Below are positions 25,797 to 34,886 of a stretch of 64,000 bases of DNA, in pieces. The first letter of the stretch is position 1. Each line of letters starts with the position of its first letter. The position numbers and the translations under genes are program-made. Origin of the DNA: Nonlabens agnitus (GTDB lineage Bacteria; Bacteroidota; Bacteroidia; Flavobacteriales; Flavobacteriaceae); the NCBI RefSeq assembly GCF_002994045.1, contig NZ_MQUC01000003.1, forward strand, positions 906,501 through 970,500, written 5' to 3'. The notes under the pieces are model-generated. The model did no database searches and was not told where the DNA came from. It was given only the letters and a program-made list of their open reading frames with translations.

Positions 25797-28259
25797 ATGA
25801 ATCAAAAAATTATTTTGGCCATTCTTCTCTCGGGAACCATGGCTCTATCTAGTTGTAAAACCAATAAGTCAGTCGCTGCAAAATCTGCTACCGAGTCCTC
25901 AAAATCAAAGGGTTCTGATGACGGAATGAAAGCGTATGATAAAGTGATCACTAAGGAGGCCAAGACAGATGAAGGTCTTTTCAAAGTGCATCAAGTAAAG
26001 GATAAGTATTATTACGAGATCCCTAACAACACCCTTAAAAAGGATATGTTGCTGGTAAGTCGTATTGCACAAATTCCATCTAATCTAGGTGGTGGCTATA
26101 TGAACGCCGGTAGTAAAACCAATGAGCAAGTGGTTTCTTGGGAACGTTTCCAGGATAAGATCTTGTTGAAAGTGAAGTCCTATTCAGAAATTACTAGAGA
26201 CTCCACGGCAGCGATCACAAACTCGGTCAAGGTCAATAATTACGAGCCTACTCTTTACGCTTTTGATATTGAAACGGTGAGTAAGGATTCCACAGCCACT
26301 GTGATTGATGTGACAAAATTCTTTAGTTCTGATATTCCAGCATTGAGCGGTTTAAATTCCAGACTACGTTCTACTTATAAAGTGCGCAACCTGGACAGTG
26401 ACCGTAGCTTTATCAATTCCATCAAGAGCTTTCCAGAAAATATTGAGGTGAAGCAAGACTTTACCTATAATGCCAGCGAGCCACCTTCCAATGGTTCTGT
26501 AGGCTCCATAAGCCTGCAGATGAATCAATCCATGATATTGTTGCCAGAAGATCCTATGCAACCGCGTATTTATGATCCACGGGTCGGGTTCTTTACCATT
26601 GATCAGATTGATTATTCAAGTAGTGCCTTGAAAGCAGACGAGAACACCTATATACGTCGCTGGAGATTGGAGCCAAAAGATCCCGAAGCTTACGCTAGAG
26701 GCGAGCTGGTAGAGCCGGTAAAACCTATCGTTTATTACCTAGATCCTGGAACTCCAGAAAACTTGAAGGAATATATCAAACAAGGTATCGAGGACTGGCA
26801 AAAGCCTTTTGAAACGGCAGGTTTCAAAAATGCAATCATAGCAAAGGATGCTCCATCGCCTGAAGAGGATCCAGAGTTTAGCCCAGAAGACATTCGGTAT
26901 TCAGTAGTTCGTTATGTGGCCAGTACGACCAGAAATGCCGTAGGTCCTAGTGTAAGCGATCCACGATCTGGAGAGATCATTGAGAGTGACATCATCTGGT
27001 ACCACAACCATTTGAGATCTTATAGAAATCGTTACTTATTGGAAACTGGTGCTGCAAATCCATCTGCACGCACGTTGAATACAGATCCAGAAGAAATAGG
27101 AGAGATGATGCGCCAGGTGATTGCGCATGAAGTGGGACACGCCTTGGGCTTTCCACATAATATGGCCGCAAGCTTTGCCTATGATGTAGAGGATTATCGC
27201 GACGGTGATTTTACACAGGAAAACGGTATCGCCGCCAGCCTTATGGATTATGCACGTTATAATTACATCGCACAACCAGGCGATGAGAACATCAGATTTG
27301 TACGCCAAATGGGACCTTACGATCACTATGCCGTGAATTGGGGTTATCGTGTGATTCCTAACGCCAGCACACCAGAAGCCGAAGTGGAAACACTCAATAA
27401 ATGGATTATGGAAAAGGCTGGAGATCCCAAATATAAATTTGGTCGCCAGAGCAGCAGTTTTGATCCACAATCACAGACGGAAGCCATAGGTAATGATCCT
27501 GTAAAGGCAAGCACCTACGGAATCAAAAACCTAAAATACGTGGCTAAAAATTTGCCTGAATGGACTTCAGATACCACTAATGATTATGATGATCTGGAAG
27601 AATTGTATGGAGAGCTTCTAGGAGTATGGAACCGATATGTAGGTCATGTAGTCACTAATGTAGGTGGCGTCAATGAGGATCTCAAAAAGCCTAACCAACC
27701 AGGAATGGTTTACAGCAATGTGGACAAAGAAACCCAAAAGGAATCTGTTGAATGGTTGAATGAAAACGTCTTCTCCACACCAGAATGGTTGATTGATCCC
27801 AGCATCGTCCAGAATATCGATTATGCCGGTTATGCGGAAACCATGAGAGCTGCGCAAGCGCGCCACTTGACTAATCTTTTAAGTCTGGACCGCATAGGTC
27901 GATTACTTAATGCAGAAACCGTCAACAGCGATTACTACAGCGCCATCAATCTATTTGATGATGCCAGAAAAGGTGTTTTTGCACCTAATGGCAAGCTTGA
28001 CATCTATGAGAGAAACCTACAGCGCGCCTTTGTAGATCACATGTCATATCTCATGACAGGCGAGATGCAGCGCGGTAGACGTGGCGGTGACTATTATGAT
28101 GTCAACCAGAGTGATGTACGTTCCATCGTACGTGGAGAACTCAATTCTTTACAGTCCACATTGCGCGGCAAGATGCGAGGCACAAACGATACGATTACAA
28201 AGTTTCACTATCAAGACTTATTGGCTAGGATAGATAATATCCTGAATCCCGAAAAGTAG
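25797..28259 (+). CDS. Zinc-dependent metalloprotease lipoprotein (DUF5117/DUF5118 type)
   Basis: An 820-residue protein with lipoprotein signal MNQKIILAILLSGTMALSSCKT (cysteine 20). An N-terminal DUF5118/DUF5117-like region runs to about residue 320. The metzincin-type zinc motif is HEVGHALGFPHN: His444, Glu445, His448 and His454, with a downstream Met-turn candidate in AASLMDYARYNY. The C-terminal half continues to residue 820 with a DUF4953-like segment. Such proteins are common in Bacteroidota, mainly periplasmic or outer-membrane anchored, with unknown substrates. It is divergent from the Nudix gene and followed by a clear terminator. Confidence 0.9.
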   Translation: MNQKIILAILLSGTMALSSCKTNKSVAAKSATESSKSKGSDDGMKAYDKVITKEAKTDEGLFKVHQVKDKYYYEIPNNTLKKDMLLVSRIAQIPSNLGGGYMNAGSKTNEQVVSWERFQDKILLKVKSYSEITRDSTAAITNSVKVNNYEPTLYAFDIETVSKDSTATVIDVTKFFSSDIPALSGLNSRLRSTYKVRNLDSDRSFINSIKSFPENIEVKQDFTYNASEPPSNGSVGSISLQMNQSMILLPEDPMQPRIYDPRVGFFTIDQIDYSSSALKADENTYIRRWRLEPKDPEAYARGELVEPVKPIVYYLDPGTPENLKEYIKQGIEDWQKPFETAGFKNAIIAKDAPSPEEDPEFSPEDIRYSVVRYVASTTRNAVGPSVSDPRSGEIIESDIIWYHNHLRSYRNRYLLETGAANPSARTLNTDPEEIGEMMRQVIAHEVGHALGFPHNMAASFAYDVEDYRDGDFTQENGIAASLMDYARYNYIAQPGDENIRFVRQMGPYDHYAVNWGYRVIPNASTPEAEVETLNKWIMEKAGDPKYKFGRQSSSFDPQSQTEAIGNDPVKASTYGIKNLKYVAKNLPEWTSDTTNDYDDLEELYGELLGVWNRYVGHVVTNVGGVNEDLKKPNQPGMVYSNVDKETQKESVEWLNENVFSTPEWLIDPSIVQNIDYAGYAETMRAAQARHLTNLLSLDRIGRLLNAETVNSDYYSAINLFDDARKGVFAPNGKLDIYERNLQRAFVDHMSYLMTGEMQRGRRGGDYYDVNQSDVRSIVRGELNSLQSTLRGKMRGTNDTITKFHYQDLLARIDNILNPEK

Positions 28260-28280
28260 ATTCATTTTAAATTTAAGATT

Positions 28281-28312
28281 AAAAGCAGGTCTTGATGGTC
28301 TGCTTTTTTTTT
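28281..28312 (+). terminator. Intrinsic terminator
   Basis: AAAGCAG, a loop of about 11 bases, CTGCTTT and a T-run of ten, directly after the metalloprotease gene. Confidence 0.85.
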
Positions 28313-28316
28313 TGAG

Positions 28317-28336
28317 TTCGCTTTCGCGAAAGCGAA
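28317..28336. repeat. 20-bp palindromic repeat, intact copy
   Basis: TTCGCTTTCGCGAAAGCGAA, five bases beyond the T-run of the terminator. Confidence 0.95.
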
Positions 28337-28478
28337 AACCCTTCAAGCCACTTTTCAATAAAAATATTAGGTTTTCATATCCAGCATCGTGCTACATAAA
28401 ATTGGAAAACTTAGAAGACATTGTGGTGGGTTTTACATTTAATAACTGAGCGCACCATTCAAAATTTGCTAAGTCGCA

Positions 28479-29420
28479 TTACCAAGGCAGCTGTAAATGA
28501 GTTACTTCTTTATGATAAAAATCTTCCAGATCCTTAATGGTGCTGTCTGGCAAGGAAATGCGCGTGCTTTCTACATTCCTTCTTAATTGTTCCACACTAG
28601 TAGTTCCCGGAATCACGGTAGAAACGGCGTCGTAGGATCTGCAAAACGCCAACGCCGATTCCAGTAGCGAATGTTCATCGCCAACAATGGATTGGATCTT
28701 TTCTACCAATAGAGCTCTGGTCTCGATATCTTTTTGGGACCATCTACTTCTAATGCCATCAAAGTGACTATGGGCGTTGTATTTCCCGGTGAGCCATCCA
28801 GAATCCAGTGGTATTTTGGCAATGATACCTATGTTTTGTTTTTGGGCTTGATCAAAACCTTTTGCTGTATCTTGATGGAGCATATTGAAAAACACCTCGA
28901 TCACTTTCGCATTGGTAGTATCCATCAAGGTTTTCATGTCCTCATAGGTGTCCAGAGAAGCGCCGTAGGCTTTTATTTTACCTTCTATAACTAATTGCTC
29001 CAGTATATCGTAATGATCGTTCTTAGAGCCATCCAAATAGGAAGCTGGCGGGCTGTGGATGATCAAGGAATCAACATAATCCGTTTGTAATCTTTGTAAA
29101 CTAGCTTCTAAGGAGGTTCTTATGTTCGTTGCATCAAAGTTGATATGACCTTCCTTGGTATGCCCAAATTTAGTATTGATCACAATGTCACTGCGATTGA
29201 CATTTTTTAGTGCTTTGCCTAAGCGTTCCTCACTCGTTCCGTGCCCATAATTTGGCGCTGTGTCAAAAAAGTTGACTCCTAATTCCACAGCTTCTTGAAC
29301 CAAATGTATCGCGTCTCGTTCGCTCATATCCTTCCAACCAGATTGTGCTCCTAATTGCCAGGCTCCTAAACCAATTTCTGAAACAGGAACAGCACTAGCG
29401 ATGTAATTTTTGTATTTCAT
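28479..29420 (-). CDS. Aldo/keto reductase
   Basis: A 313-residue (beta/alpha)8 NADPH-dependent oxidoreductase. The catalytic tetrad is visible: Asp53 and Tyr58 (NFFDTAPNYGHG), Lys84 (NTKFG) and His122 (LIIHSPP). The late segment VSTVIPGTTSVEQLRRNVE fits cofactor binding. It resembles the general stress/YghZ- or galactose-dehydrogenase-like AKR branch; the substrate cannot be told. Monocistronic, with acs upstream on the same strand at 91 bp distance. Confidence 0.9.
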   Translation of the reverse strand: MKYKNYIASAVPVSEIGLGAWQLGAQSGWKDMSERDAIHLVQEAVELGVNFFDTAPNYGHGTSEERLGKALKNVNRSDIVINTKFGHTKEGHINFDATNIRTSLEASLQRLQTDYVDSLIIHSPPASYLDGSKNDHYDILEQLVIEGKIKAYGASLDTYEDMKTLMDTTNAKVIEVFFNMLHQDTAKGFDQAQKQNIGIIAKIPLDSGWLTGKYNAHSHFDGIRSRWSQKDIETRALLVEKIQSIVGDEHSLLESALAFCRSYDAVSTVIPGTTSVEQLRRNVESTRISLPDSTIKDLEDFYHKEVTHLQLPW

Positions 29421-29511
29421 TTTAGGAAATCTAGGGAATGGTTGAAGTAAAGTTTTTTGCTTTCCTGCCGTTAGGGCAAAGCAAGTTTAAAATCTGACGA
29501 TTTATAATTAC

Positions 29512-31419
29512 CTACAATTTATTCTCGATAATACTTTCCACCACTTCTGGGTTCAATAATGTTGAGATATCTCCCAGATCCTTTAGCTCGCCTGCAGCCA
29601 CCTTACGCAGTATGCGGCGCATGATTTTACCAGATCGGGTTTTGGGTAGGCCAGTGGTGAATTGGATCTTCTCCAATTTTGCAATAGGTCCAATGCGCTC
29701 TGCAATCAATTGGTTGATTTCATTGCGCAGGTTGGTAGTGTCACGGGTTTCTCCAGCTTCTTTAAGAATGACAAAACCATACAGTGAGTTGCCTTTCACA
29801 TCGTGCGGATATCCAACTATAGCACTTTCGGCGACGGCTGGATGCTCATTGATGGCATCTTCAATAGGTGCAGTTCCTAGATTATGACCAGACACAATAA
29901 TAACGTCATCAACACGACCGGTGATTCTATAGTAACCAGTGGCATCGCGCAAAGCACCATCGCCGGTAAAATAATACCCAGGAAATGTGTCAAAATAGGT
30001 CGCTCGATAACGCTCATGATTGCCCCAAATGCTGCGTGCAATTCCTGGCCATGGGAACTTAATGGTCAATCGACCATGGACTTGATTGCCCTTAATCTCC
30101 TTACCATTTTCATCCATTAAGGCGATCTGTATTCCAGGTAACGGTAAGGTCGCAAAGGTAGGAACCGTAGGCGTTGCAAAAGGAATAGGACTGATCATGA
30201 TACCGCCGTTTTCCGTCTGGAACCAAGTATCCACTACAGGACAATTTTTGTGACCTATATTTTCATTATACCAGTGCCAAGCCTCTTCATTTATAGGCTC
30301 GCCTACGGTGCCTAGTACCTTAAGCGAACTCAAATCATTTTGTTGGGTGTAGCTCAGTTTCTCTTTGGCCAGTGCTCGTATAGCCGTTGGCGCCGTATAA
30401 AACTGATTGACTTTATGCTTTTCAACAACTTGCCAGAATCTACTATGGTCTGGATAGCTGGGAATTCCTTCAAAGAGTACGCTGGTCGCACCGTTTGCAA
30501 GTGGTCCATAAACAATATAACTATGACCAGTAATCCAACCTATGTCTGCGCTACACCAATACACATCATGCTCTCTATACTGAAATACATTTTTGAACGT
30601 ATAGGCGGCATAAATCATATAACCTGCCGTGGTGTGTAACATACCTTTAGGTTGACCGGTAGAACCAGAAGTGTATAGAATAAATAAAGGGTCTTCAGCT
30701 TCCATTATTACTGGATCAAATTGGTCAGAAGCCTTTTCCAGTAACGGTTCCAGCCATTGATCACGACCATCCTCCATATGTATATCAGATTTGATGCGCT
30801 TCACCACAAGTACGGATTCAATAGTAGGTGTGTCTTTGAGCGCTTCATCAGCAATACCTTTTAAGTCGATGGTTTTGGCGCCGCGATAGGAGCCATCGCT
30901 GGTAATGAGTAGCTTGCATCCTGCATCATTTATCCTGCTGCGTAGAGCCGTGCTGGAGAATCCCGCAAAAACAATGGAGTGAATGGCACCTATACGAGCG
31001 CAAGCCAGCATGGCGACAGCAAGCTGTGGTATCATAGGTAAATAAATACAAACACGATCACCGCGTTTTATACCTTGATCCTTGAGGACATTAGCAAACT
31101 TGCAAACGCGCTTGTGTAAGCTTTTATAAGTGATGTGCTCTGCCGGCTCACTAGGGTCATTCGGTTCAAAAATGATGGCTGTTTGATCACCTCGAGTGTA
31201 AAGGTGTCGATCCAGACAGTTCTCTGTAATGTTAAGTTGGGCGCCTTGAAACCATTTTACTTCGGGTTTGGTGAAATCCCATTCCAGCACTTTGTCCCAG
31301 CGCTTGCGCCAGACAAAATTCTCTTCGGCGATTTCTTCCCAGAATTGTTCGGGATGATGGACGCTCTTGCGATATACTTGAAAATATTCTTCTAATCCCT
31401 TGATGTGGTAATTACTCAT
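29512..31419 (-). CDS. acs: Acetyl-CoA synthetase (AMP-forming)
   Basis: A 635-residue ANL-superfamily ligase that makes acetyl-CoA from acetate and ATP via acetyl-AMP. Seen: the acetyl-CoA-synthetase N-terminal cap (EYFQVYRKSVHHPEQFWEEIAEENFVWRKRWDKVL), the P-loop-like YTSGSTGQPKGMLH, the AMP-site segment VVDTWFQTENGG, the hinge TGDGALRDATGYYRITGRVDDVI, and the C-terminal RSGKIMRRILRK whose lysine is the usual acetylation site. The ATG at 31419 is preferred over a GTG two codons earlier. Confidence 0.95.
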   Translation of the reverse strand: MSNYHIKGLEEYFQVYRKSVHHPEQFWEEIAEENFVWRKRWDKVLEWDFTKPEVKWFQGAQLNITENCLDRHLYTRGDQTAIIFEPNDPSEPAEHITYKSLHKRVCKFANVLKDQGIKRGDRVCIYLPMIPQLAVAMLACARIGAIHSIVFAGFSSTALRSRINDAGCKLLITSDGSYRGAKTIDLKGIADEALKDTPTIESVLVVKRIKSDIHMEDGRDQWLEPLLEKASDQFDPVIMEAEDPLFILYTSGSTGQPKGMLHTTAGYMIYAAYTFKNVFQYREHDVYWCSADIGWITGHSYIVYGPLANGATSVLFEGIPSYPDHSRFWQVVEKHKVNQFYTAPTAIRALAKEKLSYTQQNDLSSLKVLGTVGEPINEEAWHWYNENIGHKNCPVVDTWFQTENGGIMISPIPFATPTVPTFATLPLPGIQIALMDENGKEIKGNQVHGRLTIKFPWPGIARSIWGNHERYRATYFDTFPGYYFTGDGALRDATGYYRITGRVDDVIIVSGHNLGTAPIEDAINEHPAVAESAIVGYPHDVKGNSLYGFVILKEAGETRDTTNLRNEINQLIAERIGPIAKLEKIQFTTGLPKTRSGKIMRRILRKVAAGELKDLGDISTLLNPEVVESIIENKL

Positions 31420-31570
31420 GAGCACAGCTTTAAGTACTCTAAAGTAAAAAATAAACGATAGACTAAATCACAAGACTTTGACAAGTAGCAGTTGAATTTT
31501 ATAGTATCAAAGATTTAAACGGAAATCAAATTCTCACATTAATTTCCTACCGTGAAGTTTAATCAGCTTT

Positions 31571-32160
31571 TCAAGAGATTGCGATTCCTGTTTCGAGCGG
31601 CAGTCGAGAAAAGGAATTTGTAGAAAATTATATTAGGAGCTAAAACCATATCTCGACTGTCGCTCGATACTGGTTTTAAATTTTTAAAAGCCAGACCTCT
31701 CTTCAAATTCGAAACGAGAAACGTTACTAGACTGCTGATTGATTCAGATTTTTTAATTTGAGATGGATAAAAACCAGATTAAGCGCCATTTATAGGGTCG
31801 TGTAAGTTTTCAAAAATCCCTAAGAGACTGTAATTCCTGTTTCGAGCGGTAGTCGAGAAAAGGAATTTTTTAGAAACTATCAATGGAATAAGAACCATAT
31901 CTCGACTGCCGCTCGATACTGGTTTTAAATTCTCAAAAGCTAGGCCTCTCTTCAAATTCGGAACGAGAAAAGGAATTTGTAGCAAATTATCCTAGGAACC
32001 GAAACCATATCTCGACTGACGCTCGATACTTGTTCTAAACGATTCAAAGACTAATATTATAACAAAATAGGAACAAAAATCATATCTCGACTGCTGTTCG
32101 ATACGGGTATTCTGAATAGAATTTAGATATATGCCTGCTCGAGCGTAGTCGAAAGTTATT
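31571..32160. repeat. Field of TCGAG-type hairpin repeats, about 250-bp period
   Basis: The gap between acs and the nuclease gene holds no gene. Two imperfect units (about 31571-31725 and 31820-31975, offset about 250 bp) each carry TTTCGAGCGGCAGTCGAGAA and, about 40 bp later, its near reverse complement ATCTCGACTGTCGCTCGATA, so each unit can form a long stem-loop. Partial copies of the second arm recur at about 32008 and 32082, and a degenerate TCGAGCGTAGTCGA at about 32139. Related sequence recurs at 49861-50010. Confidence 0.8.
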
Positions 32161-32252
32161 TAATAACGGAATCAATTATCAATAATGAAACTGATATAAT
32201 AATTATGAAATTAAATTGTAATTAGAGTATTTCTAAAAACGAATTTCTAATT

Positions 32253-32324
32253 TACCACATTACCACATTACCACATTACCACATTACCACATTACCACAT
32301 TACCACATTACCACATTACCACAT
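32253..32324. repeat. Tandem repeat, nine copies of TACCACAT
   Basis: Nine perfect, uninterrupted 8-bp units (72 bp) ending exactly at the stop codon of the nuclease gene (32324-32326). A partial unit follows. Copy number is likely to vary by slippage (inference). Confidence 0.97.
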
Positions 32325-33094
32325 TACCCTAATACCTCGTTGAGTAATGCCGCCAGTCTGATGCCTCCTTTTTGCAATTGGTTGCGAACGGTATCAAAGT
32401 AGTCATACATATAGCGATAGCCTAGTTTTTCACCTACTTCAGTATTGGCATAAATATCTTTGACCAGAATGCGACTGTCCTTCATCCAGTCACGGTGCGT
32501 GCCGCTGGCGATCGTTTTGCGTTCTTCTTTACTTAGTCGGTCTGCATTATCGGCCAATTCTGTGTAGGACATGCCGTAACTCTCAATCATTTTAGTATCC
32601 CAAACGCTGTGCAAGTTGGTTCCATCGTTGTACCAACGCACCTGGAAATCGTTACCGCCTTTATCTTCACTTATCCCTACATGCATAGGTTGGTGCAGGT
32701 CGCCTACAAAGTGGATGAGCATGCGCAAGTGAAAAGCCTTGTCTTCTTTTGTAGTTGTTTCTGATTGTAGAACACTAATGCATTTGTCAATACCTTGAAT
32801 CACATCGCCTTGATCGTTATGTTCATGGGTTTCATAGGTTTTGTCAAAAGGGACATTTACATAATGCCAAGGCCCATAGGAACGATAGGCGTCATCACTT
32901 TTGATCTCATCAGCATAAGTGGAGGCAAAGGCCAGCGATTCTCCATCTAACAGTTCAGCGATGGCTTTTTTAGCTTTTTTGTTCAAGTATTTTTCAGCGA
33001 TGGCGCCTGTGACTCTATGACCGGTTTTTCCCCAATCATCTGCCTTTACCTGCACGGAAAGTAATAGCAACCCTACCAAAACCAAATATTTCAT
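32324..33094 (-). CDS. Secreted S1/P1-type nuclease
   Basis: From the ATG at 33094 the protein has 256 residues, with signal peptide MKYLVLVGLLLLSVQVKA. The mature N-terminus DDWGKTGHRVTGAIAEKYL supplies the tryptophan and histidine that bind zinc in S1/P1 nucleases. Further ligands are in YADEIKSDD, GPWHYVNVP and LIHFVGDLHQPMHVG, matching the tri-zinc site. It should degrade single-stranded DNA or RNA in the periplasm or outside the cell, supplying phosphate and nucleosides. The ORF extends upstream to 33115, but the signal peptide fits this ATG. The stop codon abuts an 8-bp tandem repeat. Confidence 0.92.
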   Translation of the reverse strand: MKYLVLVGLLLLSVQVKADDWGKTGHRVTGAIAEKYLNKKAKKAIAELLDGESLAFASTYADEIKSDDAYRSYGPWHYVNVPFDKTYETHEHNDQGDVIQGIDKCISVLQSETTTKEDKAFHLRMLIHFVGDLHQPMHVGISEDKGGNDFQVRWYNDGTNLHSVWDTKMIESYGMSYTELADNADRLSKEERKTIASGTHRDWMKDSRILVKDIYANTEVGEKLGYRYMYDYFDTVRNQLQKGGIRLAALLNEVLG

Positions 33095-33202
33095 AACTCT
33101 CAAATTTTCTCGCAATTTAAATCTTATTGTAACGCCTTCACGTTACGTTATCATTAATAATCCACAGGTTTATGAAGTGATTGATGGTGGTTGGTTTTAG
33201 TG

Positions 33203-33244
33203 ACGCTTTCGCGCCTGCCTGCCGGACAGGCAGGAAAGCGAACT
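33203..33244. repeat. Composite repeat: 21-bp palindrome nested in the common palindrome
   Basis: CGCTTTCGCG is followed by CCTGCCTG-CCGGA-CAGGCAGG and then AAAGCGAAC. The common palindrome is thus split near its centre by a second inverted repeat. A degenerate copy of the same arrangement is at 36833-36875. Confidence 0.85.
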
Positions 33245-33258
33245 CTTCCAAACATCCA

Positions 33259-34044
33259 TCATGCAGCCTTAGGCTTCTTGCGTGGATCAAAGCACATCAA
33301 CAACATCTTGTAAAGTTCTGGATGTTTGCGCTTCATGAGTTTGGGTCTGGAGAAAAAGTACTCTGAAGCCACGGCAAAAAACTCGGCTTGATTGGTGCCG
33401 CCGTATTTCCTGATATCTGATTTATTGCGGTCGATTGACTCCATTTCCTTGTGCATCAAGTTGATCCAGGGCAAGACGTAAGATTTTTCCAGCAGGCGCT
33501 CTGGAACGCCATCTGTCTCGCCATCTACCTTGTCGATCAAATGCACAAACTCGTGAATGCCCGTATTGTGTTTGTCGCTGTTGTTCTCAAAACCGTGGTG
33601 TAGGGAAGACCTGGACAGGATCATCTGGTTCTCATAACGGCCATTGCCCACCATGCCACCTATCATGCGATCTGGATGCTCCTGGTCAAAATTCATGTCT
33701 TCATTAAAATTATCTGGATACAACACGACACCGGTCAAATTTTCATAATGCCATTCCTTGAACTTGAAAACTGGTATGACGGCGCTTGCGGCCACGAGAA
33801 CGGTATCCAATTCTTCCAGCTCAAAGCCTACGGCTTCTACATAAGTTTCTTCCAGAAACAGCATCATGCGATTACGGAATCTCTTTTGGGCAATAGCGCT
33901 CAATTCCTTGTAGAATATCACGTGCTCCAGCAGCAGTTTATGCCAGGATTCTGGATGGGTAGTGGTTCTAGGATCTGGTGCTCTAAAAACGAAAAAATAG
34001 AGTGCCGCACCAGCGAGCAGCAGTAAAGGCAGAATGTATAACAC
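33259..34044 (-). CDS. MtfA-like zinc peptidase (M90)
   Basis: A 261-residue protein with one N-terminal membrane helix (LYILPLLLLAGAALYFFVF). The cytoplasmic part carries the HEFVH zinc motif (in GIHEFVHLIDKVDGETDG) and the downstream AEFFAVASEYFF segment with the third-ligand glutamate, both typical of MtfA/YeeI peptidases. In E. coli, MtfA responds to the regulator Mlc and affects glucose uptake; the role here is unknown. The membrane helix is common in Bacteroidota members. It is followed on the same strand by the S1/P1 nuclease gene, beyond a composite repeat. Confidence 0.88.
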   Translation of the reverse strand: MLYILPLLLLAGAALYFFVFRAPDPRTTTHPESWHKLLLEHVIFYKELSAIAQKRFRNRMMLFLEETYVEAVGFELEELDTVLVAASAVIPVFKFKEWHYENLTGVVLYPDNFNEDMNFDQEHPDRMIGGMVGNGRYENQMILSRSSLHHGFENNSDKHNTGIHEFVHLIDKVDGETDGVPERLLEKSYVLPWINLMHKEMESIDRNKSDIRKYGGTNQAEFFAVASEYFFSRPKLMKRKHPELYKMLLMCFDPRKKPKAA

Positions 34045-34099
34045 GAGCTTGTTTTAGCATCAAAAATACCAGGCTGGTCTGCGTGTTTGTCTTAAGGTT

Positions 34100-34603
34100 T
34101 TATGAATTAAGATTTCCCAATGTATCCTGCTCGATTTTCTTGCGCTGCGCATCGCGTTGTTTTTGAAAACCGTTCAAAAAATTACGCAGATATTGATCAT
34201 TAAGCGGCATGTATTTGGGATGTTTGGGGTTTCTAAAAAATGCGCTAAGCTCTGTGGCGCTTACTTTTTGACCACCCAATTTCATCAAATAAACCATCTC
34301 GTCAGACTTGAAGTTGAAAGCGATTTTGAGCTTTCTTAAAATGATATTGTTGTCTAAGACAACTTCGGCCACTGGAGTCTGTCCATCTTTTTTGCCTCGA
34401 TAGTTCACGATCACACCGTTGAGGAATGTGGCAAGGTTCTCATCGATGACTACATCAAAGGCTTCATCTTCTTCCTTTTTGAGCCAGTCGCTTACTTCTG
34501 CTCTGGAAACAGGTTCACCACCTTTAGCATACATATCCATCATCGCATCGTCGCTCAAGTTCAAGATGTAGCGCAGCCGGCGTAAGATGTCATTGTTGTC
34601 CAT
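34100..34603 (-). CDS. DUF1456 (YehS-like) protein
   Basis: A 167-residue protein built of two copies of the DUF1456 unit: NDILRRLRYILNLSDDAMMDMYAKGG-x-x-VSRAEVSDWLKKE-x-x-F in the first half and NIILRKLKIAFNFKSDEMVYLMKLGGQKVSATELSAFFRNP in the second. Each is followed by an L-x-x-FLNG helix. The family is widespread, cytoplasmic and without known biochemical activity. It lies 56 bp upstream of the MtfA-like gene on the same strand, so co-transcription is possible. Confidence 0.92.
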   Translation of the reverse strand: MDNNDILRRLRYILNLSDDAMMDMYAKGGEPVSRAEVSDWLKKEEDEAFDVVIDENLATFLNGVIVNYRGKKDGQTPVAEVVLDNNIILRKLKIAFNFKSDEMVYLMKLGGQKVSATELSAFFRNPKHPKYMPLNDQYLRNFLNGFQKQRDAQRKKIEQDTLGNLNS

Positions 34604-34636
34604 GAAGATTTTTTATATGAGAGGACAAAGATAGGA

Positions 34637-34657
34637 TTTCGCTTTCGCGAAAGCGAA
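34637..34657. repeat. 20-bp palindromic repeat, intact copy
   Basis: An exact palindrome copy, 34 bp upstream of the DUF1456 start codon, in the 283-bp gap between divergent genes. Confidence 0.95.
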
Positions 34658-34834
34658 CTTTTTCAACATCACATCAATGTGCCAAAGTTGGGGTAACTTC
34701 TTCAATCTGTTTAAGACTATCACGATTAAGGGTTATTAAGTTTCATGTTATCAATTAAGGCGAGAACAATAGTCATCGGTCGCGGTCCTTTTTCTTATAA
34801 CATAAGTTTAGCAAGTGCTCATGCTGTCGATCTG

Positions 34835-34886
34835 TACATTTGTATCGCGCACGATATAAATTCTAAACGCGAGATTAAATCGATTT
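34835..34886 (+). promoter_or_regulatory. Promoter and candidate operators of the OhrR-like gene
   Basis: TACATTTG (34835-34842) fits the TAnnTTTG element. It is followed at once by the inverted repeat TATCG-CGCA-CGATA (34843-34856), and a perfect palindrome AAATCGATTT (34877-34886) abuts the ATG. Both are placed where a MarR-type repressor could control its own transcription (inference). Confidence 0.5.

Noticed and set aside
31571..32160. CRISPR or insertion sequence in the repeat field
   Set aside because: Repeats are few, unevenly spaced and partly inverted. There are no cas or transposase frames.
32253..32324. CRISPR array
   Set aside because: The units are 8 bp and contiguous without spacers, so it is a simple tandem repeat.
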